Assembly (NCBI GenBank): GCA_964599655.1
Contig: CAZRGV010000005.1
Coordinates: 1-64,000, forward strand
Direction: 5' to 3'
DNA: 64,000 bases
DNA from: CAZRGV01 sp964599655
GTDB lineage: Bacteria; Planctomycetota; Planctomycetia; Isosphaerales; Isosphaeraceae
Position numbers and translations under genes: made by a program. Shown in pieces: positions 44,007-55,198 of the stretch; position 1 is the first letter of the stretch, and each line of letters opens with the position of its first letter. The notes under the pieces are model-generated. The model searched no databases and had not been told where the DNA came from. It saw only the letters and a list, made by a program, of their open reading frames with translations.

Positions 44007-46518
44007 ATGAGTCACCACCTGAACGGCCTCGGGATCGGACGGTTACTGGGCATTCCGGCGCGTGGCGTCGACAATTCGCGTTCCGGGCCGATTGTCGCGG
44101 GTGTCCTGCTGGCGCTTGCGGTGGTCACGCCGGGAGACGGACAAGAGGTTACGGGACCTTCCGCGTCGAGCGCGGAATTCTTCGAGAAGCAGATCCGGCC
44201 TATCTTGGCCGAGCACTGCTACAAATGCCACTCTGGGCAGAGCGAGCGGCTCCGGGGCGGTCTCCGGCTCGACAGCCGGGAGGGCTGGCTCCGGGGCGGC
44301 GACCTTGGCCCGGCGGTCACGCCCGGAGACGTGGAGAACAGTCTCCTTGTCACGGCCGTGAGTTACGAGGACGAGTTCCTCAAGATGCCGCCCAAGGGCA
44401 AGCTTGCCGATCACCAGATCGAGTTACTGCGACGATGGGTCGTCATGGGAGCGCCGGGTCCGCAGGAGGCCGCAGCCCGGCCGAGTGGCGAGCGGTCATC
44501 AAACGAAGTTGAGATGGGCCGAGGGTTCTGGTCCTTCCGACCGCCGGTAGACCCGCCGGTTCCCAAGGTCGTCGAGGAGAGCTGGCCCCGCAATGAGATT
44601 GATCGGTTCGTCCTCGCCCGGTTAGAGACGAAGGGTCTCGTGCCGGCGCCTCCGGCCGACCGGCGGACCTTGATCCGGCGGGCGACGTTCGACCTGACCG
44701 GACTCCCCCCCACCCCCGAGGAAATCGATGCGTTCCTCGCTGACGACGCTCCCGACGCGTTCGCCCGGGTCGTGGACCGTTTGCTGGCCTCGCCCCACTA
44801 CGGCGAGCGTTGGGGCCGGCACTGGTTGGACCTGGCTCGCTATGCCGATTCCAACGGCCTGGACGAGAACGTCGCCCACGGCAACGCCTGGCGCTATCGC
44901 GACTACGTGGTCTCGGCCTTCAATACGGACAAGCCCTATGATCGGTTTGTCCTTGAGCAACTCGCCGGCGACCTCCTCCCGCCAGCCAATGTGCAAGCCC
45001 TGGATCACGAGCGCCTGATCGCGACCGGTTTCCTCTCCCTCGGGCCGAAGGTGCTGGCCGAGGTGGACGAGCGGAAGATGGAAATGGACATCGTCGATGA
45101 GCAGATTGANNNNNNNNNNNNNNNNNNNNNNNACCCTTGGCTGCGCCCGCTGCCACGACCATAAGTTCGATCCCATCTCGACGGCCGACTACTACGCCCT
45201 GGCCGGGATCTTTAAGAGCACCCGGACCATGGATACCTTCAAGAAGGTCGCGCGTTGGCACGAAAACTCGCTGGCCAGTAAGGAGGAGCTCGCGCGCCAG
45301 GCGGACTACGACGCGAAGGTGGCCGCGAAGAAGACGGAGATCGACCAGCTCGTTCAGCGAATGAAGCACCAAATGGGCAGGAAGGCGACCGAAGGGGCGT
45401 CCGGGGCGCCCCTGCCCGAGGAGACGGAGGCCGCGCTCAAGCGGTTGCGCGAGGAACTGGCCGCGCTGGAGAAGGAAGCACCAGAGCTACCGTCGGCGAT
45501 GGGCGTCACCGAAGGCACGGTCGCCGACACGCGCATCCACATCCGTGGAAATCACTTGACTCTGGGCGAGCTTGCACCGAGGGGTGTCCCTGCGGTCTTC
45601 GCCTCGCCCGACCCGCCGACGTTCCGCGCCTCACAGAGCGGCCGGCTAGAGCTGGCCCAATGGCTCGTGGCCAAGGACCACCCGCTGACGGCCCGGGTGA
45701 TGGTTAACCGTCTTTGGCGCTGGCACTTCGGCCGGGGCCTAGTGGGCACTCCCGACAACTTCGGCAAGCTCGGCGAGCTGCCCACCCACCCAGAGCTGCT
45801 GGACTGGCTGGCTCACCGCTTTGTGCAGAGCGGGTGGTCGCTCAAAGCCATGCACCGCCTCATCCTCCTATCAAGCACGTACCAGATGAACAGCGACTTC
45901 AACGCGCAGGCGGCGCAGGTCGACCCGGAGAACCGGTTCCTCTGGCGGATGAACATTCGACGGCTGGAGGCCGAGTCGATCCGAGATGCCCTGCTGGCCA
46001 TCGGTGGCTCGCTGGACCGACGCGTCGGCGGCTCCCTGCTCACGGTGAAGAACCGGGCCTACTTCTTCGACCACACCTCGCGCGACATCACGGATTACGA
46101 CAGCCCTCGCCGATCAATTTATCTGCCGGTTGTCCGAAATCACCTCTATGATATGTTCCAGCTCTTCGACGCCACCGACGCGAGCGTGCCTGACGGCGAT
46201 CGGGCGACCACGACCGTGGCCCCGCAGGCGTTATTTTTGTTGAACAGCGACCTGTCGATGCAGTCGGCCCATGAGCTGGCGTCTCATCTGATCGACCGCC
46301 GAGACCTGGACGACCCTGGCCGCATTCGCCGGCTCTATGAGTTGAGCTACGGGCGCCCGCCGTCGCCGGACGAGTCGCAGCAGGCCGAGGCGTTCCTGAC
46401 GAGGTTCGAGCGCCTCCTGCGGGATAGGGGTGGAGATCCGGAAGATCCCCACCTCGGCGCCTGGCAGGTGCTCTGCCAGGCAGTACTGGCGTCGAATGAG
46501 TTCGTCACCATCCGATAA
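44007..46518 (+). CDS. PSD1-type DUF1549/DUF1553 protein with haem-binding domain, split by a gap
   Basis: An exported planctomycete protein of about 835 residues. After a hydrophobic leader (IVAGVLLALAVVTP) comes a cytochrome-like PSCyt1 region with the CxxCH motif CYKCH (residues 71-75). The DUF1549 block follows (WPRNEIDRFVLARLE, LIRRATFDLTGLPPTPEEI, HYGERWGRHWLDLARYADS). Past the gap come TLGCARCHDHKFDPI (a second CxxCH) and a coiled-coil stretch (LVQRMKHQMGRKA), then DUF1553 (RVMVNRLWRWHFGRGLV, FLLNSDLSMQ). The two halves are in different frames across the 23-N gap; a gap of 22, 25 or 28 would join them. The start ATG 44007 has AGGA upstream. The DUF1501 gene follows after 13 bp. Confidence 0.9.
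45110..45132. other. Assembly gap (23 N) with wrong frame
   Basis: Inside the PSD1 gene, at the normally highly conserved segment before the second CxxCH. The size given does not restore the frame. Confidence 0.99.
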
Positions 46519-46531
46519 GGAGAGGCCCCGC

Positions 46532-47976
<1,445 letters not shown>

Positions 47977-48868
47977 TCGCGAGAGACTCGTCCGAAATCT
48001 GGACACCGCTTGATGAAGTCCTCCGATCCGAGCCGCCTCGGTTTAGGTGCAGTGCGACCTCGCTGATCCCACTCATAAACGTGGTCATCCGATGGTTTAA
48101 CCGTCGTCATCAACATTCGAGGTCCTTCGAGTTTCACAACGCCCTCGACGCGAGAGTGCCCAAGCAATCCGATCCCCGGATCTCCCGAAGCACCTGGACC
48201 AAGTCCTACCGCGTATCCTCACGGGGCTCGGGTGCCACGGGTCGTCCCCGACCCGTGCACGGGCCTGGGTCGGCGTGGCACGCGTGCCGGGGACGACCCG
48301 TGGCACTCGGAAAAACTCGGCTCAACCTGGTCCAGTCGCTGAGTCCTGGACAACGAGGGCGCACTGATCGTAGCGTGGTAAGGCGGTGGTGCCTTCGCCA
48401 CCTCGTGTAACTTCTCCACTTCACACCAAACAGCGGTTCGAGGCTGAACCTGGTGGAGCGATGCTTTCAGGGAATCCCCGAGAATTGGAATCACAGCGGC
48501 GCGTCTCGTAGCGTGGCGATGCGAAATCGATCGAAAATCTTTTTGAATATCTTTAATCAGAAATTTTTAATTTTTTTTATAATTATCAGGTTCTCGCAGT
48601 CCCGGAGCGAGCGAAATTCACGACCATTGAGGGCCAGACGGCGCGGCCTGCCGACGGCGACCGCTTGTGGACAACACTCTCCTTCGCATAGCCTCGCTTC
48701 ATTTGATTTCTCGTTTCGAAGATCATGATGCACGGCTAGTTGAACCAACGGATGGAGGACCCGCCTCCGTCATTGTTCAACGTTCGTGAGGGGGCTTGGT
48801 AGTTCTACCGAGACTCTGCTATTTCGTGGTAGGCATTCGATACTCTCCCTGATTGCGGAGCGAACGGG
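47977..48868. other. Intergenic region with palindrome and AT-rich patch
   Basis: 892 bp without a gene I can support. It contains a large nested inverted repeat (48232-48306) and an AT-rich patch around 48535-48595 (runs of T and A), the latter about 280 bp before the next DUF1501 gene. Several short ORFs here are Arg-rich noise. Confidence 0.5.
48232..48306. repeat. Nested inverted repeat, REP-like
   Basis: Perfect 19-base arms GTGCCACGGGTCGTCCCCG (48232-48250) and CGGGGACGACCCGTGGCAC (48288-48306), with 37 bases between. Inside the left arm GGGTCGTCCCCGACCC can form a smaller hairpin. The spacer contains the palindrome CCCGTGCACGGG. The structure resembles REP or MITE-like elements. No other copy was noticed in the window. 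Confidence 0.65.
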
Positions 48869-50224
48869 ATGCGACGTCGTGAGTTCCTTCGGGCAGGGCT
48901 GGCAGGTTTCGCCAGCCTCTCGTTACCTGGATTGCTTGCCCTGCGGGCAAAAGGTGGGCTTGCCGGTTCGACCGACCGCACAGCGCTGCTCGTCGTGTGG
49001 CTTCAAGGCGGTGCGAGCCACCTGGAAACCTACGACCCAAAGCCCGACGCGCCCAGCGAAGTTCGAGGACTCTTCGACTCGATCGCCACTCGCGCCGAGG
49101 GTGTTCGAATTAGCGAACTTTTACCCCGTCATGCCGAGGTAGCCGACAAGTTCACCATCCTCCGTTCGCTCGTCCACACTGGCTTTTGCCACCAGCAAGG
49201 CAACCAGCAGATGTTCACGGGTCATCCCGAGCTGGTGCTGAAACTCAAGCCGGAACATCCGGATCTGATGTGCATCGCCCACCGCGAGCGCTACGACGTC
49301 AACCGCCGCGTCCTGACCTACGTCGGCGTCAACCCGATCCCCTACCTCGGCTCCGCCTATCTCGGGCCCGCCTATGAGCCATTTTCTGTCCACGGCGATC
49401 CGAACGCCCCCGAGTTCCGTGTTCCGGAGATTGGCCTTCAGAACCCCACGGAGGTCGCTCGACTCAGGCGCCGCATGAGCCTCTCAGACCGGTTCGACGG
49501 CCTCTGCCGGGCTCTCGACGATCCGATCCGATCCGACTCATTCGACGCCTTTCAGCGACAGGCGTTTACTCTCCTGACTGGCCCCGAGGCTCGGCGCGCC
49601 TTCGACCTTGATCGAGAAGATCCGAGACTTCGCGACCGTTACGGACGCAACACCTGGGGCCAGCGCTGCCTGATGGCCCGACGACTTGTGGAGGCTGGCG
49701 TCGATCTCGTGACGACCAGCCTCGACGGCCCCCTCTGCGGTCGAGTCGGGAACTGGGACGATCACGCCGTCAATCATCATGTTTTCGACGCCATGAAGCG
49801 CCGTTGCGAGTACTTCGATCAGGCCGTCAGTGCCTTGATCGAAGATATCCACGCACGAGGACTTGATCGTCGCGTGCTCATCGTCGTGACAGGGGAGTTC
49901 GGGCGGACCCCGAGGATCAGTTACGCGAAGGATTCGGCCTCCGGTGTCATGCAGCCCGGGCGCGACCACTGGCCCCGCGCGGTTTCCCTACTCTTCAGCG
50001 GCGGTAAAATTTCCGGGGGACAGGTCGTCGGTGCCACCGACCGCCAGGGGGCCGACGTCACTCAGCGTCGCGTCGGGGTTCGCGACTTTCTGGCGACGAT
50101 CTACCAGCACCTCGGTATCGATGCGGCCAACCTCACGCTCCGCGATAAGACGGGCCGGCCCATCCCCGCCTTGCCTGATGGCCGACCGATTCCCGAGCTG
50201 ACGCCCACCGCCCTCGGGACCTGA
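48869..50224 (+). CDS. DUF1501 protein (copy C)
   Basis: A 451-residue protein with leader MRRREFLRAGLAGFASLSLP. DUF1501 blocks: VWLQGGASHLETYDPKPDAP, ILRSLVHTGFCHQQGNQQMF (His/Cys-rich loop), GQRCLMARRLVEAGVDLVTT, VVTGEFGRTPRISY (metal-site region) and GRDHWPRAVSLLFSGG. A DKTGRPIPALPDGRPIPEL tail closes it. The start at 48869 has GGAG about 8 bases upstream. It is about 0.9 kb after the PSD1 pair, with no DUF1549 partner, and its stop nearly meets the next gene's stop. Confidence 0.9.
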   Translation: MRRREFLRAGLAGFASLSLPGLLALRAKGGLAGSTDRTALLVVWLQGGASHLETYDPKPDAPSEVRGLFDSIATRAEGVRISELLPRHAEVADKFTILRSLVHTGFCHQQGNQQMFTGHPELVLKLKPEHPDLMCIAHRERYDVNRRVLTYVGVNPIPYLGSAYLGPAYEPFSVHGDPNAPEFRVPEIGLQNPTEVARLRRRMSLSDRFDGLCRALDDPIRSDSFDAFQRQAFTLLTGPEARRAFDLDREDPRLRDRYGRNTWGQRCLMARRLVEAGVDLVTTSLDGPLCGRVGNWDDHAVNHHVFDAMKRRCEYFDQAVSALIEDIHARGLDRRVLIVVTGEFGRTPRISYAKDSASGVMQPGRDHWPRAVSLLFSGGKISGGQVVGATDRQGADVTQRRVGVRDFLATIYQHLGIDAANLTLRDKTGRPIPALPDGRPIPELTPTALGT

Positions 50225-50247
50225 GCCACTGGTGACGACTCTCTCTG

Positions 50248-51630
50248 TCAGATCAGCTCGCGGATCGGTTCTCCTTCAGCCAGTATCGGCGCGGGACGTC
50301 CCAGGTGGTCGTGATAGACGAAGGACGTGTCGATACCCAGGTGACGATAGACGGTTGCCAGCAAGTCCTTGGCCGAGAGCGGCCGGAGCTTCGGATACGC
50401 GGCCCGGGCGTCCGTGGCGCCGATGACCTGACCCATCCGGAAGCCACCTCCTGAGATCAAAGCGCTGTACGCCTGCGGCCAGTGGTCGCGACCAACGCTC
50501 GCATCGGGCGGCCCCTTGCGGATCTGCGGAGTCCTCCCGAACTCGCCGACCACAACGATGCAAACCTGTCGGTCGAGTCCTCGATCGTAGACATCCTCGA
50601 TCAAGGCAGCCACCGCCTGGTCAAGATAGGGCAATCGGGTCTGCATATAAGCGCCAAAGTGTCCCGGCCGCCCCGCATTGCCGGGATGGTCGTCCCAGTT
50701 CGTGAATTCGGGGCCGTCCTGGGGCGTATCGATAAAAAGGGTGACGACCGACGATCCTGCCTCGACGAGCCGGCGGGCGAGCAGGCAGCTCTGGCCCCAT
50801 CGGTGCCGGCCATAGCGGTCTCGCAGGCGAGGGTCTTCCCGGTTCAGATCGAAGGCGTGGGCGACCCTCGAACTCGTCAACAGCTGAAACGCCTGTCCCT
50901 GGAATCGCCCGAGGGCAGCCCATTCCTCATGCCGAGCGAGACCATATCTCGCCTCATCCAATTCCGATAGCAGTTGCCGTCGCGCATCCAGGCCTCGCGC
51001 CGGCCCGTCCACCGCGACGCTCAAGGGGGAAAACCCAGGCCGAGACGGATCAGGCACGAGGAACGCCTTTGCGTCCGTGCCCAGGTAAGTCGGCCGTGTC
51101 GCATACAAGAGACTCGGAATCGCCACGTAGCGCGGCAAGCCCTCCGGGTGCGGCCTTCGCTGATGCCCAGTGATGTGACCGATATCCGGATGATCACTCT
51201 TGGAGTTGCTCGTCGGATCGATCCGGGTCGGCGTTTTGCCCGTCATCACCTCGATCTGACCGTCCGAGTGCACCGCCATTGTGTGGTGCAGCGAACGGAT
51301 CAGCGCGAAACGGTCAGCCACCATCGCCAGTCGAGGAAAATGTTCGCAGATTTCCATGCCCGGCACGTTCGTCGCGATCGGCCGGAAGACGCTCCGAATG
51401 CCGTCGGGTGCCTCTGGCTTCAGATCGAACGTTTCGAGTTGACTCGCACCACCGTGCAGAAAGAGCAGGATCGCCGAGGATTCCACCCGAGCCTTGCCCG
51501 AGACCTCGCGCGCCTCGAGCAAGCCCGGAAGGCCGAGACCCCCCAGCGCCAGAGTTCCGATCCGGAGCACCTCGCGACGGCGCAACGGTCCCGAACATTC
51601 TGGCGTACGCATCGCGGGCCTTCCGGACAT
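50248..51630 (-). CDS. DUF1501 protein (copy D)
   Basis: A 460-residue protein. The leader is RRREVLRIGTLALGGLGLPG, preceded by MSGRPAMRTPECSG. The blocks LFLHGGASQLETFDLKPEAP, HHTMAVHSDGQIEVMTGKTP, GQSCLLARRLVEAGSSVVTL, VVVGEFGRTPQIRK and GRDHWPQAYSALISGGG are all present. The start ATG at 51630 is supported by AAGGAG. The gene is tail-to-tail with copy C and divergent from copy E, which lies 210 bp away. No partner gene is adjacent. Confidence 0.9.
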   Translation of the reverse strand: MSGRPAMRTPECSGPLRRREVLRIGTLALGGLGLPGLLEAREVSGKARVESSAILLFLHGGASQLETFDLKPEAPDGIRSVFRPIATNVPGMEICEHFPRLAMVADRFALIRSLHHTMAVHSDGQIEVMTGKTPTRIDPTSNSKSDHPDIGHITGHQRRPHPEGLPRYVAIPSLLYATRPTYLGTDAKAFLVPDPSRPGFSPLSVAVDGPARGLDARRQLLSELDEARYGLARHEEWAALGRFQGQAFQLLTSSRVAHAFDLNREDPRLRDRYGRHRWGQSCLLARRLVEAGSSVVTLFIDTPQDGPEFTNWDDHPGNAGRPGHFGAYMQTRLPYLDQAVAALIEDVYDRGLDRQVCIVVVGEFGRTPQIRKGPPDASVGRDHWPQAYSALISGGGFRMGQVIGATDARAAYPKLRPLSAKDLLATVYRHLGIDTSFVYHDHLGRPAPILAEGEPIRELI

Positions 51631-51840
51631 CCAGATGTCTCCTTTGGGCGGTTCCTCTTCGTCGCTGTATGAGAAAGCCTGCTCGATGCCGCTGAGTCGG
51701 TCAAGTCGGCTCTCCAACAATTGTTTCAGGTCGCGGAGTTCGGCGCTGACAAGCAATTGTTGAACAACGGCGGAAGTCGTTGTACACTTCCGTGTGAGTT
51801 CCGAACTCCGAGGACGACTTCTGGTTGGGAGGATCTCGCG

Positions 51841-53283
51841 ATGCTCACGATGCTCGGCAGTCCGAAGCGTTGCTGTGATGGGATCACGCGTCGCGAGGCT
51901 CTGCGAGCCGGGGCCTTGGCCCTTGGCGCGGGTCTGGGGCTCGGTTTGCCTGACCTCCTCCGCGCCGAGGCGAGCCAGACACATTCCCGCCCTGGCAAGG
52001 CACGAAGCGTCATTGTGCTCTATCTCCTCGGAGGGGCGCCCACTCAGGACATGGTCGATATGAAGCCGGATGCACCAGCCGAGGTCCGAGGCGAGTTCCG
52101 GCCGATCGCCACAGCGGTCCCCGGTCTCGATGTCTGCGAACACTTGCCCGGCATGGCGCGCTGGGCTCATCGCATGGCAGTCGTCCGGTCGATCACGCAC
52201 CGAGGCGGCTGCCACAACCCGCTGCCCAGCTACACCGGCTGGGAAACTATCCCGCCCGACATCGTTTCAACCAGCGAGTCGTATCCTCCCAGCATGGGCG
52301 CGGTCTGCGAGTACCTTCGTCGCGACAACCGTGTTTTGCCCGACTATATGTACCTTCCCTGCTATCTCGGTTGGGGCCAGTCGATTCGCCGGCCCGGCCC
52401 ATACGCGGGCTTCCTCGGTAAGCGATTCGACCCTCTGTTCACCGAATGCAACCCACACAACGATCCCGACGCGCCTGCCGAGCGCCCTTGGTATCCCCAG
52501 GTGCTCCGAGGCACGCCCCAGATCCCCAATGCGACCGCGAGCGACGCCATCACCATCGACCGGCTCGACCGGCGACGAGGCTTGCTCCAGCAGGTGGAAG
52601 ACCAGCTCCGGCACAAAGGCACCGCCGAAGCCTATGATCAGTACGACCGGAACCAGCGACGCGCGTTCGACCTACTCACCTCCTCGGAGGCGCGTCGGGC
52701 CTTCGATCTCGAGACGGCCGATCCACGGCTGCTCGACCGCTACGGCCGCACCCTCTTCGGCAACAGCGCGCTCATTGCCCGCCGGCTCGTCGAGGCCGGT
52801 GTGCGCTTCGTGAATGTTACCTGGGACGTTTATTGGGAACGATTGAAGCTCCAGCACGATGGGTGGGACACCCACGGGCGTAACTTCGCCATCCTCAAGG
52901 ACTACAATCTTCCCTATTTCGACATGACGTTCTCGGCCTTGATGGACGATCTGAACGCCAGAGCCCTTCTCGACGAAACGCTCGTTGTCGTCATGAGTGA
53001 AATGGGCCGAACTCCCAAGATCAACACCAATGCCGGCCGCGACCACTGGACTTATTGTTACAGCGTTACCCTTGCCGGAGCCGGCATCCGTGGCGGGACG
53101 GTCTTCGGCGCATCGGATGCCCAGGCCGCCTATGTTAAGGACCGGCCCGTTCGCCCCGCCGACCTCTGCGCCACGATCTATCAATGTCTCGGCATCGATC
53201 CTGAAATGACCGTCCCCGACCGCACTGGACGACCCGTCTCGATTGCCCAGGGCGGCCAGCCCATCGCCGAGATTCTCGCCTGA
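51841..53283 (+). CDS. DUF1501 protein (copy E)
   Basis: A 480-residue protein with leader MLTMLGSPKRCCDGITRREA and LRAGALALGAGLGLGLPDLL, almost the same plan as copy A. Domain blocks: YLLGGAPTQDMVDMKPDAPA (Gln-Asp in place of His-Leu), THRGGCHNPLPSYTGWET, NSALIARRLVEAGVRFVNVT, VVVMSEMGRTPKINT (Met for Phe) and GRDHWTYCYSVTLAGAG. GGGAGGA precedes the ATG at 51841. It is followed after 61 bp by a different exported protein, which may be co-transcribed. Confidence 0.9.
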   Translation: MLTMLGSPKRCCDGITRREALRAGALALGAGLGLGLPDLLRAEASQTHSRPGKARSVIVLYLLGGAPTQDMVDMKPDAPAEVRGEFRPIATAVPGLDVCEHLPGMARWAHRMAVVRSITHRGGCHNPLPSYTGWETIPPDIVSTSESYPPSMGAVCEYLRRDNRVLPDYMYLPCYLGWGQSIRRPGPYAGFLGKRFDPLFTECNPHNDPDAPAERPWYPQVLRGTPQIPNATASDAITIDRLDRRRGLLQQVEDQLRHKGTAEAYDQYDRNQRRAFDLLTSSEARRAFDLETADPRLLDRYGRTLFGNSALIARRLVEAGVRFVNVTWDVYWERLKLQHDGWDTHGRNFAILKDYNLPYFDMTFSALMDDLNARALLDETLVVVMSEMGRTPKINTNAGRDHWTYCYSVTLAGAGIRGGTVFGASDAQAAYVKDRPVRPADLCATIYQCLGIDPEMTVPDRTGRPVSIAQGGQPIAEILA

Positions 53284-53344
53284 TTTTGCCTCCCGGATAA
53301 ACCTCGTTGAATCCGCGCATTGCTTTCGATCGAGGGCGATTCTC

Positions 53345-55168
53345 ATGTCCCACAAAGCCCAGCCTGGTTCCACAATTCTGGCCGTGATCGTGCTCGTGAG
53401 CCTCGCTCGCGTGGCCGTTGGACAGCCACCGACGATATTCATCGAGACGCCCATGGAACCGCCCGGCTGGGCCTTACTCGAACGTGAGTTCCTCCGCGCT
53501 GAGACGAGAGCCTGCCAGGAATACTTCGAGCGCTATTTCGATGACCGGGGTTACCTGGAATGTTTCGAGCGATGGGGCGGCGATGACGGTCCCGACGACG
53601 CCATCGAGAACCTGAGTGATTGGCCCATTCTTCATGCGATTGGGGCATCGAACGTCATCCTCGACCTCTACAAGAAGGGCTGGGAAGGGCACCTCCGCCA
53701 GTACACCAAGGCACGCACGACCGACGTTGAATTCGCACGTGATGGCATGTACTTCAAAGAATTTCCTGTGATGTTTGATTGGCTTCACCATGGAGAGGGT
53801 CTCACTCCTTTCAACCTTCAAGGACTCTCCGACCCCGAAGATGCCCGCTTCCAAAGTCGCGTCAAGCGATTCGCCGGGTTTTACATCAACGAGGATCCCG
53901 GAGCGCCCAACTACGACTCCCAATACAAGATCATTCGCAGTCTGATCAATGGCAGCCGTGGACCGCTGCTTCGCAAGGCGACGGCCCTCGACTGGGCGGG
54001 AGACCCCGTTGAGGTCAAGAACCGCTTCCGCCTCGGCCACGGAGAAGACAGCTATCCGCAGATGCTCGAACACTTCCAGGACTACAACGACGTGGCTGGC
54101 GACCACCCGCAGAATCTGCTTGCAACCACACTGGCACTTAATGCCTATATGCTCACGCACGAAGTCAAGTATCGAGAGTGGCTGCTGGAGTACGTGAACG
54201 CCTGGCGACAGCGGGCCATTGACAACGGCGACGTGGTGCCGACCAACATCGGCTTGGACGGCAAGATCGGCGGCCAGACCGGCGGCAAATGGTACGGCGG
54301 CGTCTATGGCTGGGGCTTCACTGTGAACAACCCCGCTACGGGCAAGCCGGTCCATCGCAATACCCATCATCTCGGTATCGTAGGATTCGGAAACGCCTAC
54401 CTGTTGACCGGTGACGACCGTTACCTCGACGTCTGGCGGCGCCAGATCGAGGCGGTCAATGCTCAGAAGAAGGTCGTCGATGGCGAGACCCTCTATCCTC
54501 ACATGTACGGTGATCACGGCTGGTACGACTATACACCGCGGATGTACAACCACGGAGCGCTCGAGCTTTATTATTGGTCGATGCGTGCGGACGACCGCAA
54601 ACGGCTTCCTGACGGTGGCTGGCTCGACTTCCTGGAAGGCAAAGACCCCGGCTACCCTGAGCGCGCGCTTCGAGCGGATTTCGCGGCTCTTCGGCAAAAA
54701 ATCGTCGCCATCCGAAACGACCCGACGACTCCCGATACCCGGCTCGCCGACGATCCTCTTCCGCTCAATCCGGCCCTCGTGAACAGCCTGGTCGAATTAA
54801 TGCTTGGTGGACTTTACCCGGGCCATCGGGGCGCGCCCTTGCACTGTCGTGTTCGCTACTTTGATCCCTTCAGACACCGGGCCGGACTCCCTGAGGACGT
54901 TGGCGCGCTTGTCGATGGAATGACCGCCGACGAGACGAGTCTGATCCTGGTCAACATCAACCAGTCCGAGCCTCGCAGCGTGCTGATTCAGACGGGGGCG
55001 TACGCCGAGCACCAGTGCCAAAGCGTCTCCATCGGAGACGACGAGACCCCGATCAACGCGTCGAATTTCTCCATCCGACTCGCCCCTGGCACCGGTGCTC
55101 GATTGATCCTCAAAATGAAGCGTTACGCCAATCCACCCACCCTCTCCTTCCCTTGGAATCCGATCTGA
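53345..55168 (+). CDS. Unrecognised exported protein, probable alpha-toroid lyase or hydrolase
   Basis: A 607-residue protein with signal peptide STILAVIVLVSLARVAVGQ. The mature part has Trp/Tyr/Asp/His-rich helical segments: GYLECFERWGGDDGPDDAIE, DWLHHGEGLTPFNLQ, YVNAWRQRAIDNGDVVPTN, GKWYGGVYGWGF, GNAYLLTGDDRYLDVWRRQI and YNHGALELYYWSMRADDRKR. The last two resemble the helix-helix barrels of polysaccharide lyases and glycoside hydrolases. A C-terminal beta domain follows (TSLILVNINQSEPRSVLIQT). I do not recognise a named family. The start ATG at 53345 has GAGGG upstream. It follows DUF1501 copy E by 61 bp, which hints at joint expression. Confidence 0.7.
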   Translation: MSHKAQPGSTILAVIVLVSLARVAVGQPPTIFIETPMEPPGWALLEREFLRAETRACQEYFERYFDDRGYLECFERWGGDDGPDDAIENLSDWPILHAIGASNVILDLYKKGWEGHLRQYTKARTTDVEFARDGMYFKEFPVMFDWLHHGEGLTPFNLQGLSDPEDARFQSRVKRFAGFYINEDPGAPNYDSQYKIIRSLINGSRGPLLRKATALDWAGDPVEVKNRFRLGHGEDSYPQMLEHFQDYNDVAGDHPQNLLATTLALNAYMLTHEVKYREWLLEYVNAWRQRAIDNGDVVPTNIGLDGKIGGQTGGKWYGGVYGWGFTVNNPATGKPVHRNTHHLGIVGFGNAYLLTGDDRYLDVWRRQIEAVNAQKKVVDGETLYPHMYGDHGWYDYTPRMYNHGALELYYWSMRADDRKRLPDGGWLDFLEGKDPGYPERALRADFAALRQKIVAIRNDPTTPDTRLADDPLPLNPALVNSLVELMLGGLYPGHRGAPLHCRVRYFDPFRHRAGLPEDVGALVDGMTADETSLILVNINQSEPRSVLIQTGAYAEHQCQSVSIGDDETPINASNFSIRLAPGTGARLILKMKRYANPPTLSFPWNPI

Positions 55169-55198
55169 CAATCGCACTGATCGAAGAAGGCCTTGGCA

